The position numbers were made by a program, and so were the translations under genes. This document shows, piece by piece, positions 1 to 11,418 of a DNA stretch of 64,000 nt (within the stretch, counting starts at the first letter, position 1; each line of letters begins with the position of its first letter). This stretch comes from Hirundichthys speculiger (lineage: Eukaryota > Chordata > Actinopteri > Beloniformes > Exocoetidae): positions 1 to 64,000 of the forward strand of contig JAGFBZ010002315.1 in the NCBI GenBank assembly GCA_018398805.1, in the 5' to 3' direction. A model generated the notes under the pieces. It ran no database searches, was not told the origin of the DNA, and saw only the letters and a program-made list of their open reading frames with translations.

Positions 1-207
1 CACTGATCCGGTTTCTTCTTCTGGAACCGCTGCTGCTGTTTTGTTGTTGTGAACGATGATCCGTTTTGCTAAACAGCGGCGTAAGAGGATGAAAAACATC
101 CATGATCTCTTCTGGATTACGCGACTGGATATTTGTTTCTGACCTTGTTCTGTTTTATAAGCAAATATGGAGGAGTTAAAGAGAAGAGCTGCGGCTTGGA
201 TTTTGAT

Positions 208-3200
208 GGTGTTTTATGCTGGGCGACTAAAAAGACTATTTTTATACGATTATATCACGATCTACCATAGTAAGTATGTTTTCAGTTTCTCTGAAAAGTT
301 GACAAAAATTTCATTGCTTACTTTTCAACTTTTATTTGAAAGGACACTTAAGCTGAACTGTCACAACATACATTTTAGTGCAGCAAAACAGGTAGGTACG
401 AGGTACAGTAGCTTTCACATTGTTCTAAAAGTGCACCAGTTCTGAGAGGAAAAACACATTTTTTGCACTGAAGTTCAGTATAAAAATAAACACAAATTAT
501 TTTTCAACTTTCTGAAATCTGTAACCTTGAGTGCAAGTTGCAACCCAATAAAAGGTCTAAAGTAAAATCAGGGTTGAAGAGAACTCTGTTAAGGCATTAA
601 CCATGAAAAAATGCAAACATAAAAAGGCTACTTTGTAGAAGTAGATATGTTTCTATCAATATCGTTGCGGTTATTTATTACATATTTGCTGGAATATTGA
701 TAAAATTAGGTAGAAACGATAGAAGAGAAATGCACGATACACACTTTCTATCGTCCCCACAAGGTTATTATAGTTTTGAAATTTTCTTTAGTTTTTATTT
801 TGATTTAGTTTTCCAGTTTGTTTTTATTTCTTTTAGTTTTAGTTAGTCACAAGTATTTAGTAAGTTTTTAGTTTTTATTAGTTTTATTAGTTTTAGTCTT
901 GTTTTAGTTTTTTCTTCTTGCAGTTGCAGCAGATTATACCCCTTTTGATTGAAAATTGTGGACATGCGCCCCCTAGTGGCCCAGCCATAACTGGTGGCGG
1001 TGTCCATCAGTAACCCAACCACAGCAGCGTGGAGGATCTGTTACGGATAACGCAGACATCTTGGTGATAATGTGGCAGTGGCCTCCAGTTACAGATGAAG
1101 GTGTTTATCGCTGTTTTTAATGATTGTTATGGAATAGCATGATCTTTCCCATAATCAAACACTAAACTGGAACGTGGCTATAACTAACGTCACAAGCCAT
1201 AAAGATGCTGCTGTAAGTTAAGCGAGCGGTAAATTAGGCTATTGTGTAATGTATTTAATTTATTTATCATCTCCTAAGTCCTTCATTCATTTATTCATCA
1301 TTTATAGGCTTGCTATACGAGGCTCAGTAGCCTCATCTGCTACAGATCGTCCAGGACTCTCAGTTAGAATGAGTAGTCGAGATTGAATGTTAACGAAAAC
1401 TCACCCGGCTGTATCATTTGGAACAAAGTTCTTTCTGTTGAATTTTTCACCACGTCTTCCAAACTTCTTGTTCTCAAACAAGCATCTTCGTGCAGTTCTT
1501 CTTCCATTGTCGAATTTTCCACACCATTGTTGCACAGTTTTATGACGGAACATTTTCCCACTCGACCGACTCACATTATAAAAATATATATTTGTAGAAA
1601 GAGAAAAAACACTGGTTATCTGCGAGCTGATATATATATATATATATATATAGATCTATAATATATATATATATATATCTATATATATATCATATAATAT
1701 TATTATATGTGTATATAACACTAGAGGGCTCACCGCACGCTGTTAGCGGCCATCTTGCCACAGGCAAGCTCGCCCACTCATAACATCAGTCTATGGTCAT
1801 GAGCATTTCAATAACCACAGATTGCTTATTTTAAACCGATTTTCAAACGGTTTGGTTTGTTATAAACCTCAGAGTTTGTGTTATGTTCCTGCATACTCAA
1901 AATATTTTAAACTATGGATAAATAAACATTAAGCAGCTAGTAGAGCAATAGCTATAGGACTACACACACAAGGTAGTTTATAAATCATTTATATATAAAA
2001 ATTTAATCATCCATGTTGTTTATTAGTAATTTCTATTATAATGATAACTATAACACCCATAACATTAACATATTGTATTTATTTGTTATGCCCCTGGTCC
2101 CCTGTCCTGGCCCCTGAGAAGGGGGCGCCCTTTGAGGCACATCTTTTGCTTTATGCTTTCTATATGATGGCCTAAAAAATCCAAGATGAAGACCTGAGTT
2201 TAATTTAACAAAGTTCACAGTAGTGAAACAAAATGGTGCTACATGAAATTATATTTTTAATCTTTGACAATAAAAATATTTATCTCTGTGTTCCTCTACC
2301 TGACCTTTAAAATGTATCTTCCTTCATAATGGCAACATCTATGCACTGACATTATGATAAACTGATGATGCCATGTACAGGTCTGTTATGCCCAGGCCAA
2401 GGACTATAAGAACAGAGTAGGATCCCTCTCTCCTCCCCACTTTCCGAAAACTCACAAGACAAGAATGCAGTCCAAAATACAAGGGTTTTTTTTACCCACA
2501 CGAAATTAAATAGCTCAGGGTGATCAGCCTAAAACAATAAACAAAACAAGCTGGGTTTTAATCTGCTTGCCTATCACCCAAATAAAAGGAAACAGAAAAC
2601 ATTTCTAACCTAACTTCCTACCAAAACAACTGATGAATCCAAACAACTGTGCTGAACGATTAAGTCTTTTTTCTCAACAAAAGTAGAAATTTCAACATGT
2701 CCAGCATCCCGACTCATACCACGCTTAAGGTTTTAATAAACAAACCGCTTGGAAATCAGCAAGATTTCAGCGAGTTAAGATATTTTTGATTATGCAGATA
2801 CTCACCTGACAGCTACCATAGGGCGTACCAGACTGCTATGCTTAGTAAGATGGCCGCCGTGTAGGACGCTGGTGACTCCGCCTGAGCCATCTAGCCTTTC
2901 TTATAGATTATCTAGCTCTGTAGCACCCTCCAACAATGGCGGACGGGGTACTTCCGGGGGGCTGGCCCGAAAAGGTCTATATCCCTATGCTGCCCCCTCT
3001 GAGGGAGGGTAGCATAGCGGTGCTGCAGACAGGCAGTAATCTATGGCAGTATCGAGGGAGAAAACGAAACGACAACGAAAACGAAGCTGAATTTATCAAC
3101 AATTCAGTTTAGTTTTAGTTAGTTTACATCCTTCATTGTAGTTTTTATTTAGTTTTCGTTTTTTTTTTAATTGTAGTTTTTATTTTTTTTCAGTTAACTG

Positions 3201-3307
3201 AAATATTTTTTCATTGCTAGTTTTAGTTTTAGTCTTAGTTTTCGTTAACTATAATAACCCTGGTCCCCACGATATGTATCGTCATATTGCCCAGCACTGG
3301 GTGTTTT
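208..3307. mobile_element. hAT-like element (family with GTGCTGGGCGATATGG ends), split by a later insertion
   Basis: The left part (216-760) and a short right end (3271-3299, ending in TTGCCCAGCACT) match the intact copy at 24279-24931 almost throughout. The two parts are flanked by identical 8-bp direct repeats GGTGTTTT at 208-215 and 3300-3307, which is the hAT signature. The element is interrupted at 761-3262 by another transposon. No transposase is present, so this is a non-autonomous copy. The first bases of its left terminal repeat have drifted from the canonical end. Confidence 0.8.
761..3262. mobile_element. hAT-like element nested in the preceding one (ends CAGGGTTATTATAG)
   Basis: Terminal inverted repeats read AAGGTTATTATAGTT on the left and AACTATAATAACCCTG on the right. 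They are bracketed by the 8-bp duplication GTCCCCAC at 753-760 and 3263-3270, and removing the element restores the host copy. Subterminal regions are rich in TTTTAGTTTT. Within it, 1725-1890 and 2700-2890 form diverged inverted arms, so a further older element may lie inside. A TA microsatellite occupies about 1631-1690. No transposase frame was found in its 2.5 kb. Confidence 0.75.
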
Positions 3308-3529
3308 ATACTCGAGCAGGCTGCGCACATCAGCTTCTAAAAACAGTTTAAGATCACCCTTTTCTTTAATTTTTAATTCAGGTAATATTACCACAGCACA
3401 TATCAGAGGTAGAGATGCACTGATCCATTTTCTTTCTTTTTTTAATCTTTTGTGGAATTGCGATGCATGTCTCTGATAACCGATATTAATTCTGATGTCC
3501 GAGGGGGATTGTTTTTTTTTTGTTGTTGT
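3308..3529. other. Intergenic stretch with no gene seen
   Basis: AT-rich sequence between two transposons. The motif AGAGATGCACTGATCC near 3411 resembles the end of another hAT-like family and also the first bases of the window, so this may be a fragment of an element, but its limits cannot be set. Confidence 0.4.
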
Positions 3530-4144
3530 TAGGGATGCATATAGTTAACCGTTTAACCGTTAACCAATAACAGTAACTGTAACTGATTAATATCTAACGG
3601 TCAATTTTGTTTTAAAGCTACGTAATTCAATCAACTCATGGGGGCGTGTCCACAGGTGCAACAGGCCTATGATTGGTCAATTCTACATCCGCGTAGAAAA
3701 GAGCGCATCATCGAAAAAATGAGGAAGTACCCACATCTGTACGATTCTGGTTCTCCACACTACAAAGTTAGCACATATTCTAGTAATTCATGGAGGGAGA
3801 TAGCGATGAATGTGGGTCTGGATACGGCCGAGACGGTGAGGAAGTGGAAAAACGCAAGAGATAAGTTTAGTAAGTTTAGCTAGTTCGTGATTGTTGCTCT
3901 TGCGTTGTGGCGTTGAATAACATAGTGGAGACCGCGCAAGTATAAATCAAAAGTAACGGCGGCATCTCTGCGACAAGCTGACGGCGACACATTGCCGCGA
4001 GAGTATGCACGGGGAAGTGTCCGCATGCGTCCACGACAACGCGCGCAACATAGCGGCAGCCAACACTCCTGGACTTATCGGTTAACGGTTATTAATCATT
4101 AAAGGGCGGCGGTTAATGGTCATTAAAAAAAATGTGCATCCTTA
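3530..4144. mobile_element. hAT-like element carrying a MADF-domain exon
   Basis: Ends TAGGGATGCATA and TGTGCATCCTTA are inverted and bracketed by the perfect 8-bp duplication GTTGTTGT (3522-3529 and 4145-4152). Subterminal GTTAACCGTT-type repeats occur on both sides. The interior is not transposase but a host-like MADF DNA-binding exon (3638-3883) with a GTAAGT donor still attached, so the element appears to have captured genic sequence. Whether autonomous relatives encode the same domain cannot be judged here. Confidence 0.75.
3638..3883 (+). CDS. MADF DNA-binding domain fragment inside a transposon
   Basis: An 81-residue reading frame from ATG to TAG. Residues 12-77 fit a MADF (Myb/SANT-type) domain: ERIIEKMRKYPHLYD near the start, SWREIAMNVGL in the middle and VRKWKNARDKF at the end, with tryptophans in the usual second and third helices. 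MADF domains bind DNA and occur in transcription factors and in the accessory protein of PIF/Harbinger transposons. A consensus donor GTAAGT starts at 3870, right after the domain, so the true exon probably ended there and the last few residues are read-through. No second exon was found. It could be a functional small protein, a captured exon or a fossil; the intact frame is notable but short enough to survive by chance. Confidence 0.5.
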   Translation: MGACPQVQQAYDWSILHPRRKERIIEKMRKYPHLYDSGSPHYKVSTYSSNSWREIAMNVGLDTAETVRKWKNARDKFSKFS

Positions 4145-4182
4145 GTTGTTGTTTTTAAATGCGACAACTTGTAATAAAAGTA

Positions 4183-4885
4183 CAGTGATCCCTTAAGTTC
4201 CGCGGTTTAGTTATTTGCAGACAGAAATATATAATATAATTTAAAAAATTTTTAAAAATCGTGGAAACATCACAGGATGTTGTGTGCGTTCTCTCACAGC
4301 GAAGAAATGCTGTGAGCCAGCCTGGCCCCTTTAAGGTGTCCTTATGGGAAATGGTGTGGCTTCATGGGAAATGGTGTGGCCTTATGGGTAATGGTGTGGC
4401 CTTATGGGTAATGTAGTGTGTGTGTCGTGGGACGGCAGAACGAAAACGAGCGTGAGATGAAAAGTGTAGTGAGCATAAACAGCAGCCCAGCGTGTATAGA
4501 TTTACATTCTCTGTTAACCGACAGGAGCCCAACAATACAACCTGTGTGATGTTACAAGTTCCTGCAGTGCCAGAATAAAGTTCTCGTTCCATGCAGAGAA
4601 AACCAGACTTTTTCTTTTGTTGTTGTTAGCGTGTTAGTCGCTAATTACGAGCCAAAAATAGCACAATAGCAGCGGTTTGTTTACTACGGTTCAGAGACCA
4701 GAGGCTGTGAAGGTAACAGAAAGACCACAGTTGAGCCTTTGTCTTGTTTCGCTACTTTTTTGTGTTTTTAAACATATTTTAAACACATTATTGAGGCTCG
4801 GGGGGGCTCCGGCTCCAGTTCGCGGATTTTGATTTACGGGGGGGGGCGCCGGTCCCCATTAACCGCGAAAAATAAGGGATGACTG
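4183..4885. mobile_element. TA-flanked DNA transposon, CAGTGATCCCT family, copy 1
   Basis: Starts CAGTGATCCCTTAAG and ends AAGGGATGACTG, flanked on both sides by TA (4181-4182, 4886-4887), as in Tc1/mariner-type insertion. Four other copies lie at 12415, 28667, 50880 and 60512; all share internal blocks such as GGAGCCCAACAATACAACC. No coding capacity is seen. The pogo/Tigger assignment is inferred from TA duplication and end sequence. Confidence 0.75.
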
Positions 4886-5515
4886 TACAAAAGCTGTAGA
4901 AGAAGTAAACGTCTATGACCCAACTGTTCAGATGGGTTAAAAACAACGGGGCTTCATCTGGACAGGATCAGTCCAGACGGGCTATTTCTCGTGACATCTG
5001 CGTATCGCTTTTCAACACTGCGTCGCCCGGCGACAACAATGAAGCGAGCTCAGGAGGCAACGGAGAGACTGAGGGAAGACAAAATGAGAGAAGGACTAAA
5101 TCTGAATCTCTGCACCTGTGTGGGAACTTTTTTAAAACGTCTGCCAACACCTCGGACCCATCTTGTCAGATGTCAACCACATGACACTTCCCTTTGTTTT
5201 ATCTGATACATTTTATTTTGAAATTGAATTAACGAATGCTGAAGTCAGTTTTGGAAACTGGGGGCGTCGTTTGCCATTTTTTTCAACAGTCACATTCTTC
5301 TGTGGGTTACGATCCAACAGACCCAGGAGATGCTGGAGGGGTTTTATTTGTCGGTGTCCTGCTGGAGGAGGTGCTTAGATAGGCAGGAGACGGAGGCTGG
5401 ATGGACGGGACAACGAGTCAACGTATCAGCCTCCGACTCATCACATTCCCGCCGTCGAGACTCTTGACTCTCACGGCAACATGACAGAAGAACAAAGCGC
5501 GGCAGAGTCAGTCAG
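4886..5515. other. Intergenic stretch with no gene seen
   Basis: Reading frames of 60-90 codons overlap here on both strands, but none shows a recognisable domain, splice signal or codon pattern. I see nothing to annotate. Confidence 0.5.
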
Positions 5516-5767
5516 TGCGTTTACATGGGAAGTTTAATTCCTCTTTAATTCAGAATGAAAGTTAAATCCAAATAAAAGTTACCATTTAAACAACTTATTC
5601 CATATGAAAATGTCAATTCTGAATTAAATTTAATTCCGAAGTAAGTGGCTGGTTTATTCTGATTTTAATTCTGAATAAAATAATTCCGCGGTCATGTTTA
5701 CACTCATTCCTGTTTAAATGAATTCCTGTCTTTCTGCGCATGCTAGTTCCCTTGTCCGTCTGTTGCG

Positions 5768-6208
5768 ATGACGCTAATATTCCGCACTGGGCTTGTTTTC
5801 AAAACTTTTTCAAGTTTCAAGATGGCAGCACGCAGTAAATGGTGTTCAAGAGCAGAGACGATTTATTTAAAAAGTAGCTTGGAGGAACTGGAAATAATTA
5901 AAAGAAGAGATGGCAGGAAACATAAAAATTGTGAGCTTCTCAAAGTTGTAGCGACCAGGTTAAATGAAGGAGGTTTCGCAGAGAGAGACGCCACCCAGGT
6001 CAAAAATAAGTGGAATGTTACTACTAACCTAATTGTTGCTAAATTTGGGGTGAATTCCAATTCCTCCCTTAACCCTCAATCTCAAAAATGCGCGTTCCCG
6101 CTAAGGGCAAGTGGTGTCCCAATTCTAAGGGACATCAAGTTGAGGGACGAGTTTAAGGGCTGTATCGCCCTCAAAATTGAGATTTTCCGACACCACCCTT
6201 GGAAGTAA
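5768..6208 (+). pseudogene. Myb/SANT-like DNA-binding protein of a transposon, truncated
   Basis: The frame opens at 5768; a second ATG at 5822 (AAGATGGCAGC context) starts MAARSKWCSRAET and is the more likely start. Residues after it form a Myb/SANT-like trihelix: W-x6-YLKSSLEEL, then LLKVVATRLNEGGF, then ATQVKNKWNV. Such proteins are accessory DNA-binding factors of Harbinger-type transposons and of domesticated MSANTD genes. At about 6054 the frame runs into an unrelated inverted-repeat element, which supplies an artificial tail up to 6208, so the original protein is cut. No DDE transposase partner is left. Confidence 0.5.
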
Positions 6209-6950
6209 GGGCTATCCAGAAGCTAGCTACAAACGTAAGTATCTTCGTATATCTTAAAGATATAAATGTTACGAAACCATTTTATTGTGTTTGTTTGAGA
6301 TTTTTTTCATGGATTAACATCGTTGTCGCGTAACATTTATTTTTTTTTACTTTACGATGTTTGCTCCCGGACCGGCGGCCCGTCGGCTTCACGTTGTACT
6401 CGTCGGTGGTCCCGTACATTATTCAGTCCTCCGTTGCTACACACAAAGTAACGTGAAGCCGACCGGGACCGCTGACGGGACCGGTCCGCCGTCCGTGGCG
6501 GTCTCGGTCCCGTCAGCGGTCCCGGTCCCGTCAGCGGTCCAGGTCGGCTTCACGTTACTTGTACTCGTCGGTGGTCCCGTTCCGCCGTAACGGTCCCGTC
6601 AGCGGGTCCCTGGTGCCGTCAGCGGTCCAGGTCGGCTTCACGTTACTTGTACCTTGTTGTTGTAGCGACGATGGACTGAATAATGAATCCTCTATTGTGT
6701 TATTTGCTAATATTATTTAGAGAATATACAGCGCTCTTTTCAATGTTATCCCTGAGTCATTTCAGGAAATACAGAGACAACACGGCTCTGATACATTTCA
6801 GTCTGATGACGTAACTGCACTCGAGGGGTGTCCCATTTCTAAGTCACAAGATAGCCCTCACACTTACTTTCGAGGGTTAAGATTGAGGGCCAAAAATTGA
6901 GGGTTAAGGGCGAGGGTTGAGATTGAGGGTTAAGAGAGGAATTGGAATTG
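6054..6950. mobile_element. Nested inverted-repeat element (AATTCCAATTCCTC ends)
   Basis: Terminal inverted repeats of about 32 bp: 6054-6087 contains CCCTTAACCCTCAATCTC and 6918-6949 its complement. The element splits the Myb/SANT-like frame. Its interior holds short direct and inverted blocks built from GTCGGCTTCACGTTA and GGTCCCGTCAGCGGTCC (6385-6660), including a long hairpin. No coding content. Confidence 0.65.
6446..6560. repeat. Near-perfect 37-bp inverted repeat (hairpin)
   Basis: 6446-6482 begins AAGTAACGTGAAGCCGACC and is the reverse complement, with one mismatch, of 6524-6560. A 41-base GC-rich spacer separates the arms. Further partial copies of the arm lie near 6385 and 6628. 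Confidence 0.75.
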
Positions 6951-7182
6951 GCCCTTGTTTTCTTCCGGTAGATGTAAAGACGTCCGCCGCCCCTATCCAA
7001 TCAGAACCCTTCCCAACCCCCAGACCTAAAGCGGAGTTGGATAAAGCCGAACAAATGTGTTTTCCATGTAAACCTCAATTCGGAATTACCATTTCCATGT
7101 ACACTCGAAGGAAAATAATTTAATTCGGAATTATTTAATTCGGAGTTATTAATTCCGAATTAAAAAACATCATGTAACCGCA

Positions 7183-8148
7183 GCCATTGCTGCAGACGCC
7201 ACCAACGAGCCTGGAGCCATGAAACGAGCAGCGATGGGCTGATCAGCGTGACATTTACAGCAGCCTCTTGATGGGCGAAGCACTGACGGCTGTTTCTTTA
7301 AATGAGTTAACTGAGCCTGAGGAGGTAAAAATCCTCCAAAATATTCATGACTGTTCAGTAATTTATGTTTCGTAGTTGGGATGCCTGGTTGAAAATGTGT
7401 TAACTGAGCCTGAGGAGGTAAAAATCCTCCAAAATATTCATGACTGTTCAGTAATTTCCGTTTCGTAGTTTGGATGCCTGGTTGAAGGCGTCTGACGCAG
7501 CAGAAACCTATCCACATATCCTCCCCACTGAGTCACGATGCTGACGGCGAGAGGAGAGCGACCTCGTATTTCACCTCCTCAGTGTTTCCTGTCTCTGAGA
7601 CGGTCGCCGCTGCAGGCTCCTCCTCCGGTCGCCCCTCTGCTTTCCAAGGTCGAACCCTCACCGAGCGGCCTTTCCTGGCACTCGAGATCCCGGTGCCGTG
7701 AACTCCTCCCCCCGTTTCGCCCGGCGGCGGAGGAAGTCGGGTGAGCCGTGAGCTCGATGAGGACAGGATTCAGAGGAGCCGCTGAAGAATGAAACGGGCG
7801 TGGCTCTGGGCGAGAGACAGGATGTCCTCCATTCAGAGAAACGGACGGACGGAAAGGTCACGTGTTTGATTACACACGAAGGGTGGATGCACGCTGGACG
7901 CCTTCCACATTTTTGCAGCCAGTTGCAGTTGCAGAAACCACATCGTTCATCATTACAGACTAAAGATAAGGATGTTTCTGTGACTGATACCAGAACTGGC
8001 TGGTCTGTTGGTCCGGTTTTCTTTTTTTTTTCCATCTTCGTACAATAAGATATGACGGTTAAAAACCAACAGCAGGGTGGGGCCGCCTGCTGATGGGCCC
8101 CAAGAGTTTAGTTTTTCTTTATTCTAACTTAAGAAGGATTCGGATCAC
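7183..8148. other. Intergenic or intronic stretch; 93-bp tandem duplication inside
   Basis: 7306-7398 and 7399-7491 are two nearly identical 93-bp units starting GTTAACTGAGCCTGAGG. The remainder is moderately GC-rich, with several overlapping short frames and no domain I recognise. If the N-terminal PHLPP exon lies inside the window it was not identified here. Confidence 0.5.
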
Positions 8149-9186
8149 TAGGGATGGACGATAACTGTTTTAAAACAGACACATATACCTAAAATGTGTA
8201 CATCAATATATATACATGAATACTATGAACAAAATCAAAAATAGTTTGGACTCTTTAAATGAACAGATATTTATTTTTTACATTGAAAAACTATTGTCAA
8301 GCCTCTCAAACATTTTCGTAAAGCTATCAATCAAACCTATTTGATATCTCACATCAACTTAAATAAGGTTCATTACTGACTGATATAAAAAATAAAGGTT
8401 CCTTGAACTGATGGAAATACATGCATCAGAATTACAAACTGAAAAAGATTAACATTTAAAGGATTTTGGCTTGTGGTTCCATTTAAATTAATACCTTTAA
8501 TTAAAGTAAATGAGGTTAAGTGATTTTTTTTTGTTTGTTTGATTTTTTTTATCTCATGGGAGCTTTAGATGAGAGAGATGAGGGAGGGGAGACTGCTGCT
8601 GGCTTGCGCACGTTAGCATTAGCTCGCCTTATCCCAATTTCAAAACTCCATGGAAGCGATTGTTATGTTGCAGGTGGTCGATCAGGTTTTACGTATTAAA
8701 GCTTGTGCTTCTCTTGGAGCATTTGTCACAAATAACCACCAAACTATCTTCTTCTGAAACTTTAACAAAGTTCCACGCCGCCATGTTTGTTGTGATCAGT
8801 ACGCTGTGCTGCATGCTGCATTCAAGGTGTAACATATGTCCGTCGTTCCCTCGTTTGCTAGTCGTTATTTCAGCCTTTTCTTTTTTTTTCTTTTTTATGT
8901 GTAACATGTGGTAAAATACTGCGAATATCAATTCAAGTCAGCAACTACTAAAATTATGACCAAGTTAACGAGTTGTTTTCTGGCATGAGAGGGTATTCTT
9001 GATTTTCCTTATTGAGTAATCGTTTTTCTGATTATGCCGACGTTACTTGAACATAACATTCACTGCCGGTCATTCAAGGCTCAGAGGGAGCGAGACACTG
9101 CTGTGTTGACAAAAATATATATGTTATCGGGGCTATTTGTCGTGATATCGGAGTTATCAGGATGACGTCATAATTTCCTGTTATGG
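8149..9186. mobile_element. hAT-like element, TAGGGATGCACGATAAC family, copy 1 (right end lost)
   Basis: Aligns by eye with 10244-11355 over nearly its full length (shared blocks AAAATAGTTTGGACTC, ATGCATCAGAATTAC, CCACGCCGCCATGTTTG). The left end is TAGGGATGGACGATAAC. The right end stops at CCTGTTAT, lacking the final 30 or so bases with the terminal repeat, so the copy cannot be mobile. Confidence 0.7.
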
Positions 9187-10243
9187 GGGGGGCCTCTGGT
9201 GTCCACAGCTTAAATCAAATTTTCCTGCCGTGACAGAACATGTTTGGAAAAATGTTTGAGCTCGTGGACCTCGAATCGTAAATGTCTTTTGTGATAAATA
9301 TTTACGGCTGGAAATTTAAGACAGGCGGTCTTAAAGAGCATAAAGTGTGTTTTTTTTTCTTCTAAAAGAAGCTCAAGTTGCATTTTAGACGTGAAAGATT
9401 TCCTGCGTCGACAGTCGGGACTCTGGAGGGAAACTTTTACGTGTACAGTTTGCCGTTTGGGTCACACAAACTTCACCCTGACCCGGGCCGGCGATGCTGC
9501 AGAACCCTGCAGACCGAACGACACCCATCTTCAGATCCAGATGCCCCAGAAGGCAAAGCGAGCGGTTGTGGTGCGGCGAGGGTTTTCAGAGAGTTTGAAC
9601 AGTGAGCTGTAAAAAGCCCTCAGGTTAGACGGGCAGCCTCCTGAAGGTTTTCAGACCCAAGTACAGCCCGGCGACGCTCCACAGAACCTCAGATGACAGC
9701 TTTATGTCAGTCTGAAGCCCTGAACAAAAGCCTCTGTTTCAGCCTCTCTTGCTTCCCGCTCGGCCGTCCGACGTGCTCTGTTAGGCGGGTTTCACAACTG
9801 AAATACTACTGAAGTTGATCTGAAGGCGTCCCGCCGGCCCCCCCCCCCCCTCCTGAGGCCGTAACAGGGAGGATGTTACATAACAAACTAATCTGATTTA
9901 AGGCCTCTTTGTGGTTCAGACTCTTCACGTGCACACCCTTTTGTCTCGTTGCCTGGTGCGTGTGATCTGGCGGTTGTCAGAGAGAGGAGTCGGCCCGTAG
10001 GAGGGGACGGGCCCCGAACAGCAGGACTGGTTTCTGGACTGGAACTCAGCTGGTGTAGGACGAGAGGAAAATTAAATTAAAAAAAGAAAAAAGCTAGTGA
10101 GGGGTTAACGTCTCCGGTGACCCACAGCTCTCTTATATAACTACAGCTCCCAGTTTCTGGGAGAGAAACCCACAGAGGCGGAGCTGATTCACAAAGTCCT
10201 GCAAAAAGAAAAGAAATACAACCATCCTGAAGAGCTAATAAGT
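9187..10243. other. Probable intron or upstream region, no gene seen
   Basis: Short frames around 9378-9612 show no recognisable domain. The stretch contains a C-run near 9840 and is otherwise unremarkable. Confidence 0.4.
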
Positions 10244-10646
10244 TAGGGATGCACAATAACTGTTTTTTAAAACCGATACCGATAACTTTCAGCTCCTAAA
10301 GGCCGATACTGATAACACACACATATACCTAAGATCATTACATCAATACTATGAACAAAATCAAAAATAGTTTGGACTCCTTAAATGAACAGATATTTAT
10401 TTTTTCCAATGAAAAACTATTGTCAAGCCTCTCAAACATTTTCATAAAGCTATCAAACAAACCTATTTGATATCTCACATTAACTTAAATAAGGTTCATT
10501 ACTGACTGATATAAAAAATAAAGGCTCCTTGAACTGATGGAAATACATGCATCAGAATTACTAACTGAAAAAGATTAACATTTAAAGGATTTTGACTTGT
10601 GGTTCCATTTAAATTAATATCTTTAATTAAAGTAAATGAGGTTCAG

Positions 10647-10677
<31 letters not shown>

Positions 10678-11355
10678 ATCTCATGGAAGCTTTAGATGAG
10701 AGAGATGAGGGAGAGGGGAGACTGCTGCTGGCTTGCACACATTAGCATTAGCTCGCGTTAGCGCGCTTTCAAAACTCCATGGTAGCGATTGTTATGTTGT
10801 AGTTGGCTGATCAGGTTTTACGTATTAAAGCTTGTGCTTCCCTCCTCGTAGAATTCACTCGGAGGATTCGTCACAAATAACCACCAAACTATCTTCTTCT
10901 GAAACTTTAACGAAGTTCCACGCCGCCATGTTTGTTGTGATCAGCGCTGTGCTGCAGGCTGCATTCAAGATGTAACGTAAATTCCCACGTTCCCTTGTTT
11001 GCTAGTTGTTCTTTCAGCTTTTTCTATTATTTTCTTTTTTTATGTGTAACATGAGGGGAAATACTGCGAATATCAATTCAAGTCAGCAACTACTAAAATT
11101 ATGACCGAGTTAACAAGTTGTTTTCTGGCATGAGGGGGTATTCTTGATGTTCCTGATTGAGAAATGTTTTTTCTGATTATGCCGACGTCACTTGAACATG
11201 ACATTCACTGCTGGTCATTCAAGGCTCAGAGGGAGCGAGGCACTGCCGTGTTGACAAAAATATATATGTTATCGGGGCTATTTGTCATGATATTGGACTT
11301 ATCGGATGACATCATAATTTCCTGTTATCGGCCCGATAGTTATTGTGTACCCCTA
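10244..11355. mobile_element. hAT-like element, TAGGGATGCACGATAAC family, copy 2 (full length)
   Basis: Complete copy of 1112 bp with ends TAGGGATGCACAATAAC and TAGTTATTGTGTACCCCTA. Flanks TAATAAGT (10236-10243) and TTATCAGT (11356-11363) agree at 6 of 8 positions, consistent with an aged hAT duplication. It ends 63 bp before the first PHLPP exon in the window. Non-coding. Confidence 0.8.
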
Positions 11356-11418
11356 TTATCAGTAATGATCATCTACTGCCATAAACCACAGCCCCTCCCC
11401 CTCTCTCTGTCCCCTCAG

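Larger units (their letters stand above)
5516..7182. mobile_element. Inverted-repeat transposon with TGCGTTTACATG-type ends
   Basis: The left end TGCGTTTACATG (5516) pairs with CATGTAACCGCA (to 7182). Inward of both ends the sequence is made of AATTC-rich subterminal repeats (TTTAATTC, AATTCCGAATTA). The element encodes a Myb/SANT-like frame (5768 on) and is interrupted by a second inverted-repeat element at 6054-6950. A Myb-like accessory gene is typical of PIF/Harbinger, so that superfamily is my inference; the target duplication could not be read clearly. Confidence 0.55.

Noticed and set aside
7170..7517. 115-codon minus-strand frame with an internal repeat
   Set aside because: The repeat is a 93-bp DNA duplication that happens to keep frame; no domain or splice context.
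9378..9612. Two overlapping short frames as a candidate N-terminal PHLPP exon
   Set aside because: Neither resembles the RA-like or PH-proximal region of PHLPP, and no suitable donor phase was found.
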